A stretch of DNA of 64,000 bases from Arthrobacter sp. zg-Y1171 (GCF_025244845.1 NZ_CP104264.1:2046001-2110000); one strand, 5' to 3'. Numbered from the stretch's first letter, positions 55,882 through 63,750 are shown. Numbers and translations: made by a program. The notes: generated by a model from the sequence alone, not told the origin.

Positions 55882-56290
55882 ATCTACAAGGCTAATGTGT
55901 CAGCGCCGATATGTACCATTTCCCTGCTTCGGGCGCGGGCTGTCGCTCCTGCGCTGCGACCGGGGAGACCGGGGCTCCAGAGTGTCCGGATCCCTGCAGG
56001 TTGTCCCCGCAAAGCGTCCGGATCCCCGCAGTATGTCCGGATCCCCGCAGGTTGTCCCCGCAAGTTGTCCGGATCCCCGCAGGTTGTCCCCGCAAGTTGT
56101 CCGGATCCCCGCAGTATGTCCGGATTCCTGCTCCGCGCGGCGCAGGAATTGTCACAGACCGCAGGGATCACGACAAACCGAAGGGGCTTTCCCCGGCCGA
56201 GTCGGCCTGGCGGTCCGGACAGCTGATCCGACTCCGCGCCGGTGCCTACATGGGGGTTGATTCCGGTGTCAGTTCCCGGTCAGTTCCCGG
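55882..56290. other. Intergenic region ettA-lipoprotein: repeats and a possible gene remnant
   Basis: The 409-base gap holds the six-copy repeat (55984-56135) and, after it on the plus strand, codons for KGLSPAESAWRSGQLIRLRA then GAYM (about 56179-56253), which look like the winged-helix start of AbiEi-type proteins. No intact gene is present. The ettA promoter must be in the first 100 bases; no clear boxes are seen. Confidence 0.4.
55984..56135. repeat. Six-copy 16-bp interspersed repeat upstream of ettA
   Basis: The unit GTCCGGATCCCCGCAG starts at 55984, 56016, 56035, 56067, 56099 and 56118. Gaps between starts are 32, 19, 32, 32 and 19 bases, so two spacer types alternate; the long spacer contains a decayed half-unit (TTGTCCCCGCAAGTT). 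Copies 1 and 6 are the most diverged. It lies about 100 bases ahead of ettA with no gene over it. Confidence 0.85.
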
Positions 56291-56300
56291 TCAGTTCCCG
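56268..56300. repeat. Three tandem 11-bp repeats at the lipoprotein stop codon
   Basis: GTCAGTTCCCG is repeated perfectly three times (56268, 56279, 56290). On the minus strand each unit reads GGGAACTGAC, so the lipoprotein stop (TGA) is followed by two further copies of its own last codons. Confidence 0.85.
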
Positions 56301-56749
56301 ACGAAGCATCCGCCGCCGGACAACACCGGCAACACTGTGACGTAGGCCGCCCCATCCCGGACCTCACCGAAAATGCATTCCCCGTCCTGCACAGCTGCAG
56401 CCTGGATCGAGTCAACCTCCAGGCCGGTCGGGGTGCTGTCAGCCGATACTTCCACCGATCCCGCCGGGAAGCCGGCCGCGGCAAACGCCGCAGCCACCGC
56501 TTCCCCGTCCGGCAGCGAATCCGAATCAGCCAGCTTTCCCAACTCGGATTCCAGTACTTCGGTGATCGCGGCATGGGGCGAGGGTGTCTCCGCCGAGGTC
56601 GATCCCGGCGCGGCCGATCCCGCCGGCGCAGGTTCCTCGGTGTTTCCCCCTTGCCATCCGCAGCCGGAAAGCCCGACCGCGAGCGCCAGGAACCCGGCCG
56701 CCATGCCAGCGGCGGGAGGGGTCGGTCGGGCTCTGCGGCGGGGGTTCAT
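56291..56749 (-). CDS. Lipoprotein, possibly DUF6993 family
   Basis: This 152-residue protein has a twin-basic start (MNPRRRARP), hydrophobic core and lipobox LSGC with the lipid cysteine near residue 30, then a Ser/Pro/Ala linker. The C-terminal domain has two cysteines (GECIFGEV and SGGGCFVG) that may pair. It resembles the small lipoproteins I associate with DUF6993, but this is not certain. ATG at 56749 is chosen because the upstream sequence reads as non-coding; no strong ribosome site is visible. It is followed by triple 11-base repeats. Confidence 0.6.
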   Translation of the reverse strand: MNPRRRARPTPPAAGMAAGFLALAVGLSGCGWQGGNTEEPAPAGSAAPGSTSAETPSPHAAITEVLESELGKLADSDSLPDGEAVAAAFAAAGFPAGSVEVSADSTPTGLEVDSIQAAAVQDGECIFGEVRDGAAYVTVLPVLSGGGCFVGN

Positions 56750-56816
56750 CCGGCGATTGTGCCACGTATTACGCTGCGCGGACAAAAGGGGTCCCGGGAT
56801 ATATAGGGGTGCGCTC

Positions 56817-57431
56817 TCAATACGGCGCGGCAGCTCCTTCACGGGCAGCCTTCGTGGTTTCCGCCTGTTTGTCCTCCGCGGCCAGGCTGTCCCCGGCGAC
56901 GGCATCAAGAAGTTCACCGGTCAGCGCATCAATCCGGCCCAGGGACTCCGCGGACTCAAGATCCTCGTGAGACCCGGGCCCGGCGGCGTCATCCGTTCCT
57001 GCTCCGCCGGCCATCCCGCCGTCGATACCGCCGGCCATCCCGCCGTCGACACCGGATGCGTCGCTGCCGGCGGACGTGGTGCGGCGGAAGCTGGCGGTCC
57101 CCCACATCAGGTCATGGCCCACCGTGTCGGCATCAATCTCGGCGCTGGTGCCGCTGCGACCATCCTCCGTGACCCACTGCCGCAGGCGGAGCCGGCCGGT
57201 CACTACTACCCGGTCCCCCTTGTGGATGCTGAACGCGGCGTTGGTGGCCAACTGGCGGAACAGGCTGACGGCGTACCAGTTTGTCTGTCCGTCCTGCCAT
57301 CCCCCGGTGTCACGGTCATACCGGCGCTCCGTGGTGCACATTCGAAAGCTCGCCACCGCGAGTCCGTTGTCAGTGGTGTTCTGACGGAGGTCGGTGGCAA
57401 CGTAGCCCCGGAGCGTAATGGTGTCACTCAT
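56817..57431 (-). CDS. ssb: Single-stranded DNA-binding protein, second type
   Basis: This 204-residue protein has an N-terminal OB fold (1 to about 112) with the SSB pattern ITLRGYVATDL, NWYAVSLFRQLATNAAFSIHKGDRV and VTGRLRLRQW. The remaining 90 residues are Gly/Asp/Ala-rich with a duplicated DGGMAGG block and no acidic DDDxPF tip, which in housekeeping SSB binds partner proteins. It is therefore probably a paralogue for recombination or competence rather than the replicative SSB, which normally lies with rpsF and rpsR. AGGA lies about 5 bases before the ATG. It does not belong to a visible replication operon. Confidence 0.85.
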   Translation of the reverse strand: MSDTITLRGYVATDLRQNTTDNGLAVASFRMCTTERRYDRDTGGWQDGQTNWYAVSLFRQLATNAAFSIHKGDRVVVTGRLRLRQWVTEDGRSGTSAEIDADTVGHDLMWGTASFRRTTSAGSDASGVDGGMAGGIDGGMAGGAGTDDAAGPGSHEDLESAESLGRIDALTGELLDAVAGDSLAAEDKQAETTKAAREGAAAPY

Positions 57432-57664
57432 GTTTTCCTGCCTTCGGTTCGGTACCGCGGCGCCTGTGCTTTGACGATGCGCAGTGTCGCCCGCATGCGT
57501 TCCGGCTGGTCCGCCGGTGCGTGCGAGTCTTCACCGATGCGTGTGCGCGTGCCCTCGGGAAGGGCCGAAATGTGGACCGCGTAAGGCGGCAAGGGGCGCT
57601 GCCGGTCCTGTGGAGGCAGAGCTGTCAGTCCCCGGACCATGTGCCCTGCCTCGGTGAAGGTCAT
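57428..57664 (-). CDS. Possible small ORF overlapping the ssb start
   Basis: This 78-codon frame has an ATG at 57664 and a stop overlapping the ssb start by four bases (ATGA). It has no ribosome site, no recognisable motif and only moderate codon bias, so it may not be translated. The overlap arrangement is the sole reason to list it. Confidence 0.2.
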   Translation of the reverse strand: MTFTEAGHMVRGLTALPPQDRQRPLPPYAVHISALPEGTRTRIGEDSHAPADQPERMRATLRIVKAQAPRYRTEGRKT

Positions 57665-57794
57665 GCCAAGAAGGTGGGGTGGCCGCGGACCGACGGGACG
57701 GCCGGCGGGGCGTTTACGCGGGCTTGGCGTCGCTGGGCAGCCAAAACGCGAAGCCCCAGGCCGCCGCCGGGGCGCTGCAACAGATCCTGCTGAG

Positions 57795-57867
57795 TGCCCC
57801 CGGCGCGACTCGAACGCGCAACCTACGGATTAGAAGGCCGTTGCTCTATCCATTGAGCTACGGGGGC
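57795..57867 (-). tRNA. tRNA-Arg (TCT)
   Basis: This 73-base cloverleaf has the acceptor GCCCCCG pairing with CGGGGGC. The anticodon loop CTTCTAA gives TCT. CCA is not encoded. It is a single copy upstream of the small frame and ssb. Confidence 0.94.
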
Positions 57868-58130
57868 AACCACACGATGATACTACGGACGCCGCAGGCT
57901 CCCGTCCGAGTCCGTTCCCGCACCCCGCTGCTGCGGGCCGCCCGTCCCGGGCTAATGCCCGCCGCCACCGTCCCGGACTTGGCTCCTCGAAGTCCCCGGC
58001 CCGGCTCCTCGAAAAACTTCTGCGCAAATTATCTCCGGTTCTGCATCCAAGACGATCCCACCGGAAGTAGTAGGGGTGTAAGTCACGGAACCCGTACCCG
58101 AAAGGTGCGGCAGATCAAGGAGCTCAGACC

Positions 58131-58958
58131 ATGCGCAAGACCGCTACCGCTCTCGCGACCCTCGGACTGGGTGCCGCCGCAGCCTTCTCGGCTGTACCGG
58201 CATCCGCTGCTGATTCCGACACGGCAAAACTGTCGGTACTGCACGGCGTCCCGGACACTCCCGTGGACGTCTACGTCAACGGCACGCTTACCCTGGATGA
58301 CTTCATGCCCGGTGATCTTGCCGGGCCGCTGGAGCTGCCGGGCGGCAACTACCAGCTGGCCATCACTGCCGCCGACGCCGCCGACGCCTCCGCCCCGATC
58401 ATCGGCCCGGTCTCGGCTGACCTGGCAGCGGGAGGCAACTACACCGCCACCGCCAACCTGGATGCCTCGGGCAACCCGACGGCAAACCTGTTCACCAATG
58501 ACACATCCGCCGTCGACGCGGGCAAGTCACGCCTGACCGTCCGCCACGTGGCCGCCGCACCGGCCGTCGATGTCCTGGCCGGCGGCACACCGGTGATCGA
58601 GGGCCTCACCAACCCCAATGAGAAAGCGCTGACCGTGGATGCCGGAACGGTTTCCGCTTCGGTCGCTGCAGCCGGCACCACCACTCCGGTGATCGGTCCG
58701 GCAGATCTCGCCCTGGCCGAAGGCACGAACACGATTGTCTATGCGTGGGGTTCGCTCGAAGCAGGAAACCTGGCCCTCGCCACCCAGACCATCGAGGGGC
58801 TGCACTCCGCGCCGCACGCGGTTCCGGGTGCACTGGAGCAGGTTGCCCGGTCCGGGGATGACCAGACCATGACGGCGGCTGCCGCTGTCGGCGGCGTCGC
58901 GCTGCTCACCTTGGGTGCCGCCCTGCTGCGCCGCCGTTCAACGGTCAGCGACAGCTAA
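58131..58958 (+). CDS. DUF4397 surface protein with C-terminal membrane anchor
   Basis: This 275-residue exported protein has a signal peptide (about residues 1-27, MRKTATALATLGLGAAAAFS then AVPASAA), two DUF4397-like repeats each starting near LSVLHGVPDTPVDVYVNG or LTVRHVAAAPAVDVLAGG, and a C-terminal hydrophobic helix (VGGVALLTLGAALL) with basic tail RRRS. This is the layout of sortase-anchored proteins, but there is no LPxTG motif before the helix. The next gene encodes a class F sortase. AAGGAG lies 9 bases before the ATG. A strong hairpin follows, so it may be made in excess of the genes after it. Confidence 0.85.
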   Translation: MRKTATALATLGLGAAAAFSAVPASAADSDTAKLSVLHGVPDTPVDVYVNGTLTLDDFMPGDLAGPLELPGGNYQLAITAADAADASAPIIGPVSADLAAGGNYTATANLDASGNPTANLFTNDTSAVDAGKSRLTVRHVAAAPAVDVLAGGTPVIEGLTNPNEKALTVDAGTVSASVAAAGTTTPVIGPADLALAEGTNTIVYAWGSLEAGNLALATQTIEGLHSAPHAVPGALEQVARSGDDQTMTAAAAVGGVALLTLGAALLRRRSTVSDS

Positions 58959-58975
58959 GCAGCACCCGCCCGATC

Positions 58976-59020
58976 CCCCGGTGCTGCGGCGCACCCCCTT
59001 TCCGCGCCGCAGCACCGGGG
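58976..59020 (+). terminator. Hairpin after the DUF4397 gene
   Basis: Perfect 17-base arms (58976-58992, 59004-59020) and an 11-base loop are followed by CCACCCTTTTT. It lies between the surface protein and sortase genes and could lower downstream expression. Confidence 0.85.
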
Positions 59021-59045
59021 CCACCCTTTTTCCGGAGGTCCATCC

Positions 59046-59726
59046 ATGCCCGTTGTTCCCCTGCGACGTTTCGCCGCAGCGGCTTGCCTCTCCGCCAGCG
59101 TCCTGGCCGGTACGGCGGCCTGCAGCGGCGCCCCCGAGACCGCTTCCCCGGCGGATTCGGTTTCGACGGCACCCGCACCAGCGTCGACGACGGCGCCCGC
59201 GCCGACGTCGACGGCGGCACCAACCGTCCCCGCCACTGACATACCCGTGCGGCCCGCCGTACCTACCCCGGCGGAAGCCGTTCCCGAGCCCGTGCGGGTC
59301 AGCGTGGAAGGAACCGGCATCGAGCTGGAGGTGATCCCGGTGGGGCAGGAAGCAAACGGTGCCATGACGCTGCCGGACAACCATTACCAGGCCGGCTGGT
59401 ACCGCTACGGACCCGCGCCCGGATCCTCCCGCGGAGCAGCGGTGCTGGCCGCCCATGTGGACTCACGCACCGAGGAACTTCCCATCGCGGGCTTGGACGA
59501 TGTCCCTGCCGGCACCCCCGTGACCGTGACCCGCAGCGACGGAACCGTCGTGGAATACACCACCGAAAAGGTGCAGAACATTCCCAAGGCATCACTCGAC
59601 GAATTTAATCTCTTCGACCGTGACGGTGCGCCGCGGCTGGAACTGGTAACGTGCGGCGGTAGATGGCTGGACTCGGTAGGTGACTATGAAGACAACGTTG
59701 TGCTCACCGCCGTACCCGTACCATAG
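59046..59726 (+). CDS. Class F sortase
   Basis: This 226-residue exported transpeptidase-like protein has an N-terminal signal segment ending near CSG (a weak lipobox TAAC), then a Pro/Ala/Thr-rich linker (about 40-80), then the sortase domain with histidine in LAAHVDS and the active-site cysteine in ELVTCGG. The usual class F arginine near the C-terminal YxxN segment is not obvious (GDYEDNVV); GGRWLD carries the nearest arginine. GGAGGT is 6 bases before the ATG. Its stop overlaps a possible GTG start of the sigma gene (TAGTG). Confidence 0.85.
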   Translation: MPVVPLRRFAAAACLSASVLAGTAACSGAPETASPADSVSTAPAPASTTAPAPTSTAAPTVPATDIPVRPAVPTPAEAVPEPVRVSVEGTGIELEVIPVGQEANGAMTLPDNHYQAGWYRYGPAPGSSRGAAVLAAHVDSRTEELPIAGLDDVPAGTPVTVTRSDGTVVEYTTEKVQNIPKASLDEFNLFDRDGAPRLELVTCGGRWLDSVGDYEDNVVLTAVPVP

Positions 59727-59788
59727 TGGCTACCTCAGAGAGCTGCCGCATACCGGACGCAGCCCCGCACGGCAGGAGAACGGCACTG

Positions 59789-60361
59789 ATGCCCACGGGC
59801 GCCTCAGATCGCGACGCCGCGATGGACCGTGCCTTTGCGGCAGGGGACGAAGCGGCGCTGGCAGAGGCCTACCGTCGGTTCTCGCCCCTGATCCGCGCGC
59901 TGGCGATGCGCAAGCTGCTCGATCAGGGCGCAGCCGACGACGCCGTGCAGGAAGTGTTCATCCGGGCCTGGAAATACCGGGACAGCTACGCACCGGACCG
60001 CTCCACGCTCGCCGCCTGGCTGGTAGGGATCGGACGGAACGTGGCAGTCGGCATGGCCACTGCCCGGGGCCGTTCTTCGGAAACCCTGATGGAAGTTCCG
60101 GAGTCCGGCAGGAATCCGGTTCCGCCCGCCGGTCCTGATCCCGACGGCGTGGCGGACCGCGTGGTGCTTGATGCAGAACTGGCCAGGCTCGGGGAACCCC
60201 AGGGTTCCATCCTCCGCCTGGCCTTTCATGAAGACCTGACACATCAGCAGATATCGGAAACACTGAAACTCCCGTTGGGTACCGTAAAGAGCCATATTCG
60301 AAGAAGCCTTGTCCAACTCCGGCAGCGATTGGAGGTCAGCGATGCAGCATCTGCCACCTGA
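59789..60361 (+). CDS. ECF-type sigma-70 factor (SigK-like)
   Basis: This sigma factor of about 190 residues has region 2 (RRFSPLIRALAMRKLLDQGA, then AVQEVFIRAWKYRDSY) and region 4 (AFHEDLTHQQISETLKLPLG, then TVKSHIRRSLVQLRQRL). ATG at 59789 is used, with AGGAG 10 bases upstream; GTG at 59726 would add 21 residues and overlap the sortase stop. It resembles SigK/SigL-type factors held by zinc anti-sigma factors. The anti-sigma gene overlaps its end by 20 bases, so the pair is made together. Confidence 0.88.
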   Translation: MPTGASDRDAAMDRAFAAGDEAALAEAYRRFSPLIRALAMRKLLDQGAADDAVQEVFIRAWKYRDSYAPDRSTLAAWLVGIGRNVAVGMATARGRSSETLMEVPESGRNPVPPAGPDPDGVADRVVLDAELARLGEPQGSILRLAFHEDLTHQQISETLKLPLGTVKSHIRRSLVQLRQRLEVSDAASAT

Positions 60362-61175
60362 AGCGCTGGCCCTGTGCGCCCTCGGCGAGGCCGGTCCACA
60401 GGACACGGCGCACCTCGACAACTGCGCCGAGTGCACCGCCGAGGTCACCGCGCTGCAGCGCGTTGTGACCGCCGGAAGGACCACGTCAGTTCCCGAGGGG
60501 CTCCCCCGGCCGCCGTCGTCGGTCTGGGACTCCATCCATGCCCGGTTGGGACTCGGGGATGCCGTGCGCGCCGATCCCTTTGACGCCGATCCCCTTGCCC
60601 AGGCTCCGTCCAATGAGGCTGCGCAGGCATCGTCTTCGCCTGACAAGAACGCCGAGACCGGATCGGCGCCGTCTCCGGCAACGCTGCAGTCACCCCCGAC
60701 AGGGTCGACGCCGGTTCCGCTGGAAGCCGCCCGGAAGCGCCGCGAACGACGTCGGCTTCCGCAGGTCCTCGGTGCCGCGGCTGCGGCCGTGGTGCTGGCA
60801 GCTGCGGGCACCTGGGGCGTCTCCCGTATCCTGGCAGACCGCAGCGAAGTTATTGCCGCGGTGGAGCTGGCCCCCTTGCCTGCCTATTCGGAAACGGGCC
60901 GGGCCGAGGTGGACCAGCGTTCCGACGGCGGACGCGAGCTGGTAGTCACGGCAAGCGGATCCGATGCCCAGGGGTTCCGCGAAGTCTGGCTGATCGCCCC
61001 TGACGTGCAGCGCATGGTGAGTCTCGGGACGATGGAGGGCACGGAAGGCCGGTTCACCATTCCGGCTAATCTTGACCTCGATGAGTACCCAATTGTTGAT
61101 ATCTCGGACGAGCCCTTTGACGGCAATCCCACGCATTCCGGCGATTCCATCCTGCGCGGAGTCCTCGAGCTCTAA
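60342..61175 (+). CDS. RskA-type zinc anti-sigma factor
   Basis: This 277-residue single-pass membrane protein has a cytoplasmic zinc anti-sigma motif HLDNCAEC (HxxxCxxC) near residue 28, a disordered linker, one hydrophobic helix (about 147-167, AAAAAVVLAAAGTWGV) and an extracellular RskA domain (VVTASGSDAQGFREVWLIAP to the end). It holds the sigma factor until signal-driven proteolysis. GGAGGT is 5 bases before the ATG. It overlaps the sigma gene and is followed 20 bases later by an M50 protease gene. Confidence 0.9.
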   Translation: MQHLPPEALALCALGEAGPQDTAHLDNCAECTAEVTALQRVVTAGRTTSVPEGLPRPPSSVWDSIHARLGLGDAVRADPFDADPLAQAPSNEAAQASSSPDKNAETGSAPSPATLQSPPTGSTPVPLEAARKRRERRRLPQVLGAAAAAVVLAAAGTWGVSRILADRSEVIAAVELAPLPAYSETGRAEVDQRSDGGRELVVTASGSDAQGFREVWLIAPDVQRMVSLGTMEGTEGRFTIPANLDLDEYPIVDISDEPFDGNPTHSGDSILRGVLEL

Positions 61176-61195
61176 GCCCGCACCGGCGGCCGTCC

Positions 61196-61933
61196 GTGGA
61201 TGAGTCCCTGGGCGTCGCCGCCGAGTGGTGGTCGCGGGTAATGGCCGGCTTCGACCGCGTTCCGGCTGTGGAGCCCGAGCCGGGGGTGCTGCTGATGATT
61301 GCCGCCGCTGCCGCACTGCTGAGCGTTCCCCGGGCAACGTGGCGGTGGTTCGGGCTATTCGTGACATTTGTCCACGAACTCGGCCATGCCTTCGCGGCGC
61401 TGATGACCGGGCAGGTAGTGAAGGGCATCCGCCTCCGCTTTGACCACTCAGGAGACATGCGTTCCCTGGGGAGGGGCGGTTTCCCCGCGGCATGGGCCGG
61501 CTTCTGGGGCTACCCCGTTCCGGCCGTGGTCGGTGCCGTCCTGGTGCTGGCAGCGCTCGGCGGCTGGTCGGGTGCGGCACTGTCGCTCAGCGCCCTGGTC
61601 CTGGTTGCCGCCCTGCTGTTCATCCGAAACGGCCAGGGGTTCGTGATTGCTTTCGGCTGCGCGTCCGTCTCGGTGCTGCTGGTCTGGTTCGCTGCCCCGC
61701 CGGTGGCGGGCTATGTGGCCATGTGTACAGGTATCGCGCTCCTGGTGGGCGCTGTCCGCGACTGGCTCAGTGTGCTGAGCGTCCACACACGCCGGCGCCG
61801 GAACCTGGAAAGCTCCGACGCCTACATCCTCTTCCGGCGTACCGGGGTTCCTGCTGTTCTGTGGCTGGCGGGATTCGCCCTGGTCATTGCCGCTTCGCTC
61901 GCGACGGCGGTGTTCGCCGCACTGGGCGCCTAG
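61196..61933 (+). CDS. M50-type intramembrane metalloprotease
   Basis: This 245-residue membrane protein has about seven hydrophobic segments, with the zinc motif VHELGHAFAALMTGQ near residue 60 inside a membrane helix. It matches M50B peptidases, which lack a PDZ domain. In related bacteria site-2 proteases of the M50 clan cut anti-sigma factors such as RskA after site-1 cleavage, so the gene order suggests a local sigma-release protease; this is inference. GTG at 61196 has no clear ribosome site, fitting coupling to the preceding gene. Confidence 0.85.
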   Translation: MDESLGVAAEWWSRVMAGFDRVPAVEPEPGVLLMIAAAAALLSVPRATWRWFGLFVTFVHELGHAFAALMTGQVVKGIRLRFDHSGDMRSLGRGGFPAAWAGFWGYPVPAVVGAVLVLAALGGWSGAALSLSALVLVAALLFIRNGQGFVIAFGCASVSVLLVWFAAPPVAGYVAMCTGIALLVGAVRDWLSVLSVHTRRRRNLESSDAYILFRRTGVPAVLWLAGFALVIAASLATAVFAALGA

Positions 61934-61946
61934 ACCGGCCGCGGGC

Positions 61947-62366
61947 CTAGGCCTGGGGAGCGGGGAAGGTCACCCGCAGCTCGAGCCGGTGCTGGCCGTC
62001 TTCTTCCTGCGTGTAGATGGCCTTGCCGGAGATGCCGGCGAGGTCGTCGGTGCCGGAGCCCGGAATGATGTGCCCGGAACTCGCCGTCGCAGTCCCCTCG
62101 GCCAGCCCCCAGTGCTGGATGACCATGGTTCCGGAGCGGCCCGCTATGGTTCCGGCAAAGACCTCGGAGCCCACATAGCCGGCCCCCACCGAGTTGCCGG
62201 CCATAATCAGGTCCGCGACGGACGTCCCGGTGATGTCACCCTCGTAGATCTTCACCGCCCGAACCGTGGAGAGTTCGCTGTTGGTTCCTTCCACCTGGTA
62301 CGGCGTGGGTTCCCACTCCGAAACGTCGAAATCCGCCACAATCACTTCTTCAGTTAGGTCGGTCAT
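61947..62366 (-). CDS. DUF3224 family protein
   Basis: This 139-residue protein reads as a compact beta-barrel-like domain with GNSVGAGYVGSEVFAGTIAG and SGTMVIQHWGLAEG, the DUF3224 pattern (allene oxide cyclase-like fold). Function unknown. The ATG at 62366 is chosen over an upstream start at 62486 that lies in non-coding-looking sequence. It is convergent with the M50 gene and divergent from the GT87-like gene. Confidence 0.8.
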   Translation of the reverse strand: MTDLTEEVIVADFDVSEWEPTPYQVEGTNSELSTVRAVKIYEGDITGTSVADLIMAGNSVGAGYVGSEVFAGTIAGRSGTMVIQHWGLAEGTATASSGHIIPGSGTDDLAGISGKAIYTQEEDGQHRLELRVTFPAPQA

Positions 62367-62484
62367 TACTCCAGTATCCCGTGTCCGACGGCGGATTGCA
62401 TGCCGGGTGCCGCGCTTGGGTAGCCTTATCGCTGTGCACGGACGCGGCACGGCAACGGATTTACCTAAGGAGCACCACCCTCGC

Positions 62485-63750
62485 ATGACCCGGAAATCGG
62501 CATTCCAGCATCATCGGTTACTCCGCCCCGCCACCCTCTGGACGGTATTTGCCGTAGTCCACCTGGGCTTCCTTGCCGCCCTCGCGACCCGCATCCTGGG
62601 CGGGGACGTCCTCAGTGATGTGGGCTTCTACCGGCTGTGGGCGTTCTCGGGAATCCAAAACGGCTACTGGGTCGGGATTGACGGCGGCTGGGTCTATCCC
62701 ATAGCGGCGCTCATACCGATGGTCCTGTCAGCGGCCTTTGGCTACGATGCCTACCAGTTCACCTGGTTCCTGCTCTTCACCGCCCTGAACGCGGCCGGCG
62801 TCGCGGTCCTTGCCCGGCGCGCCGGGACCCAGGGCATCGCGTCCGCCTACTGGTGGCTGGCCGTCACGGCACTGCTCGGCCCGGTTGCCGTGGGGCGCGT
62901 GGACGGACTTACCGCACCGCTGGTGATCATGGGCCTGCTCTTCCTTGCCACCCGTCCCGTCCTTGCATCGGCCCTGCTGTCGCTGGCTACCTGGATCAAG
63001 GTCTGGCCCGCCGCCGTGATCCTCGCGGTGCTCGTGGCGTGGAAGAAACGCCTCACCCTGCTGGCCACCGGTGCCGCCGTGTCGGCGGTCATTGCCGTCG
63101 CCGTGGCGCTGTCCGGCGGTCTTTCCCACCTGCTGAGCTTCATCGGTGAACAGGGCGCCCGCGGCATGCAGATGGAAGCGCCGTTCACCACGCCGGGGCT
63201 CTGGCAGGCGATCCTCGGATCCTCCGACGCGTACATTTTCGAAGACAAGGTCATCAACACCCGCGAAGTCCGCGGCGCCCTCGGCGAGCCCGTGGCCGCG
63301 CTGATGACGCCGCTGCTGGCGCTGGCTGCCCTCGCCGTCGTCGGACTTCTCATCTGGGCGCTGCGCCGCGGGGCCGATTCGCGTGCCCTGCTGATCTCCG
63401 GCTCGCTGGCACTGGTGAGCGCGTTCATTGTGTTCAACAAGGTGGGGTCGCCGCAGTTCATGCTGTGGCTGGGCGCCGTGGTCGCCGTCGGACTGGCCTG
63501 GGAAGGCAAGGCGTGGAAGGTGCCCGGGGTACTTATGCCGGCGATTGCCGCGCTGACCACGCTGGTCTATCCGATGTTCTACTCTGCCCTGTACAACGAC
63601 CTGAACATTGCCGTGGCCCTGCTCCTGACCGCCCGCAACATCCTGCTGCTGGTGCTCTTCGGCTGGTCGGTGGCCCGGGTCATCCGCCTTACCCGGGCCG
63701 GCGGCGACAGCCTCAGTGCGTCCGCAGTTCGCCCGGAGCAGGCTCCGTAA
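62485..63750 (+). CDS. GT87-family (DUF2029) polyprenyl-phosphate-dependent glycosyltransferase
   Basis: This 421-residue protein has about ten hydrophobic segments and an acidic loop after the first (GGDVLSDVGFYRLWA), the usual catalytic site of GT-C mannosyltransferases such as the mycobacterial PimE type. Later TWIKVWPAAVIL and FNKVGSPQFMLWL are typical family landmarks. It should add a sugar from decaprenyl-phosphomannose to a lipid or wall acceptor outside the membrane; the acceptor is unknown. AAGGAG lies 12 bases before the ATG. Its end overlaps the convergent gene by 38 bases. Confidence 0.85.
   Translation: MTRKSAFQHHRLLRPATLWTVFAVVHLGFLAALATRILGGDVLSDVGFYRLWAFSGIQNGYWVGIDGGWVYPIAALIPMVLSAAFGYDAYQFTWFLLFTALNAAGVAVLARRAGTQGIASAYWWLAVTALLGPVAVGRVDGLTAPLVIMGLLFLATRPVLASALLSLATWIKVWPAAVILAVLVAWKKRLTLLATGAAVSAVIAVAVALSGGLSHLLSFIGEQGARGMQMEAPFTTPGLWQAILGSSDAYIFEDKVINTREVRGALGEPVAALMTPLLALAALAVVGLLIWALRRGADSRALLISGSLALVSAFIVFNKVGSPQFMLWLGAVVAVGLAWEGKAWKVPGVLMPAIAALTTLVYPMFYSALYNDLNIAVALLLTARNILLLVLFGWSVARVIRLTRAGGDSLSASAVRPEQAP

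Noticed and set aside
55984..56135. CRISPR-like array
   Set aside because: The unit is only 16 bases, the spacers are not unique (two types repeat), and no cas gene is in the window.
55884..56171. Minus-strand open frame with repeated PAGIRT/GDPD peptides over the 16-bp repeat
   Set aside because: The repeated peptide simply follows the DNA repeat; no ribosome site or conserved residues outside it.
61947..62486. Longer form of the DUF3224 protein starting at 62486
   Set aside because: The extra 40 residues are arginine-rich with no family match and overlap the start region of the divergent GT87 gene.
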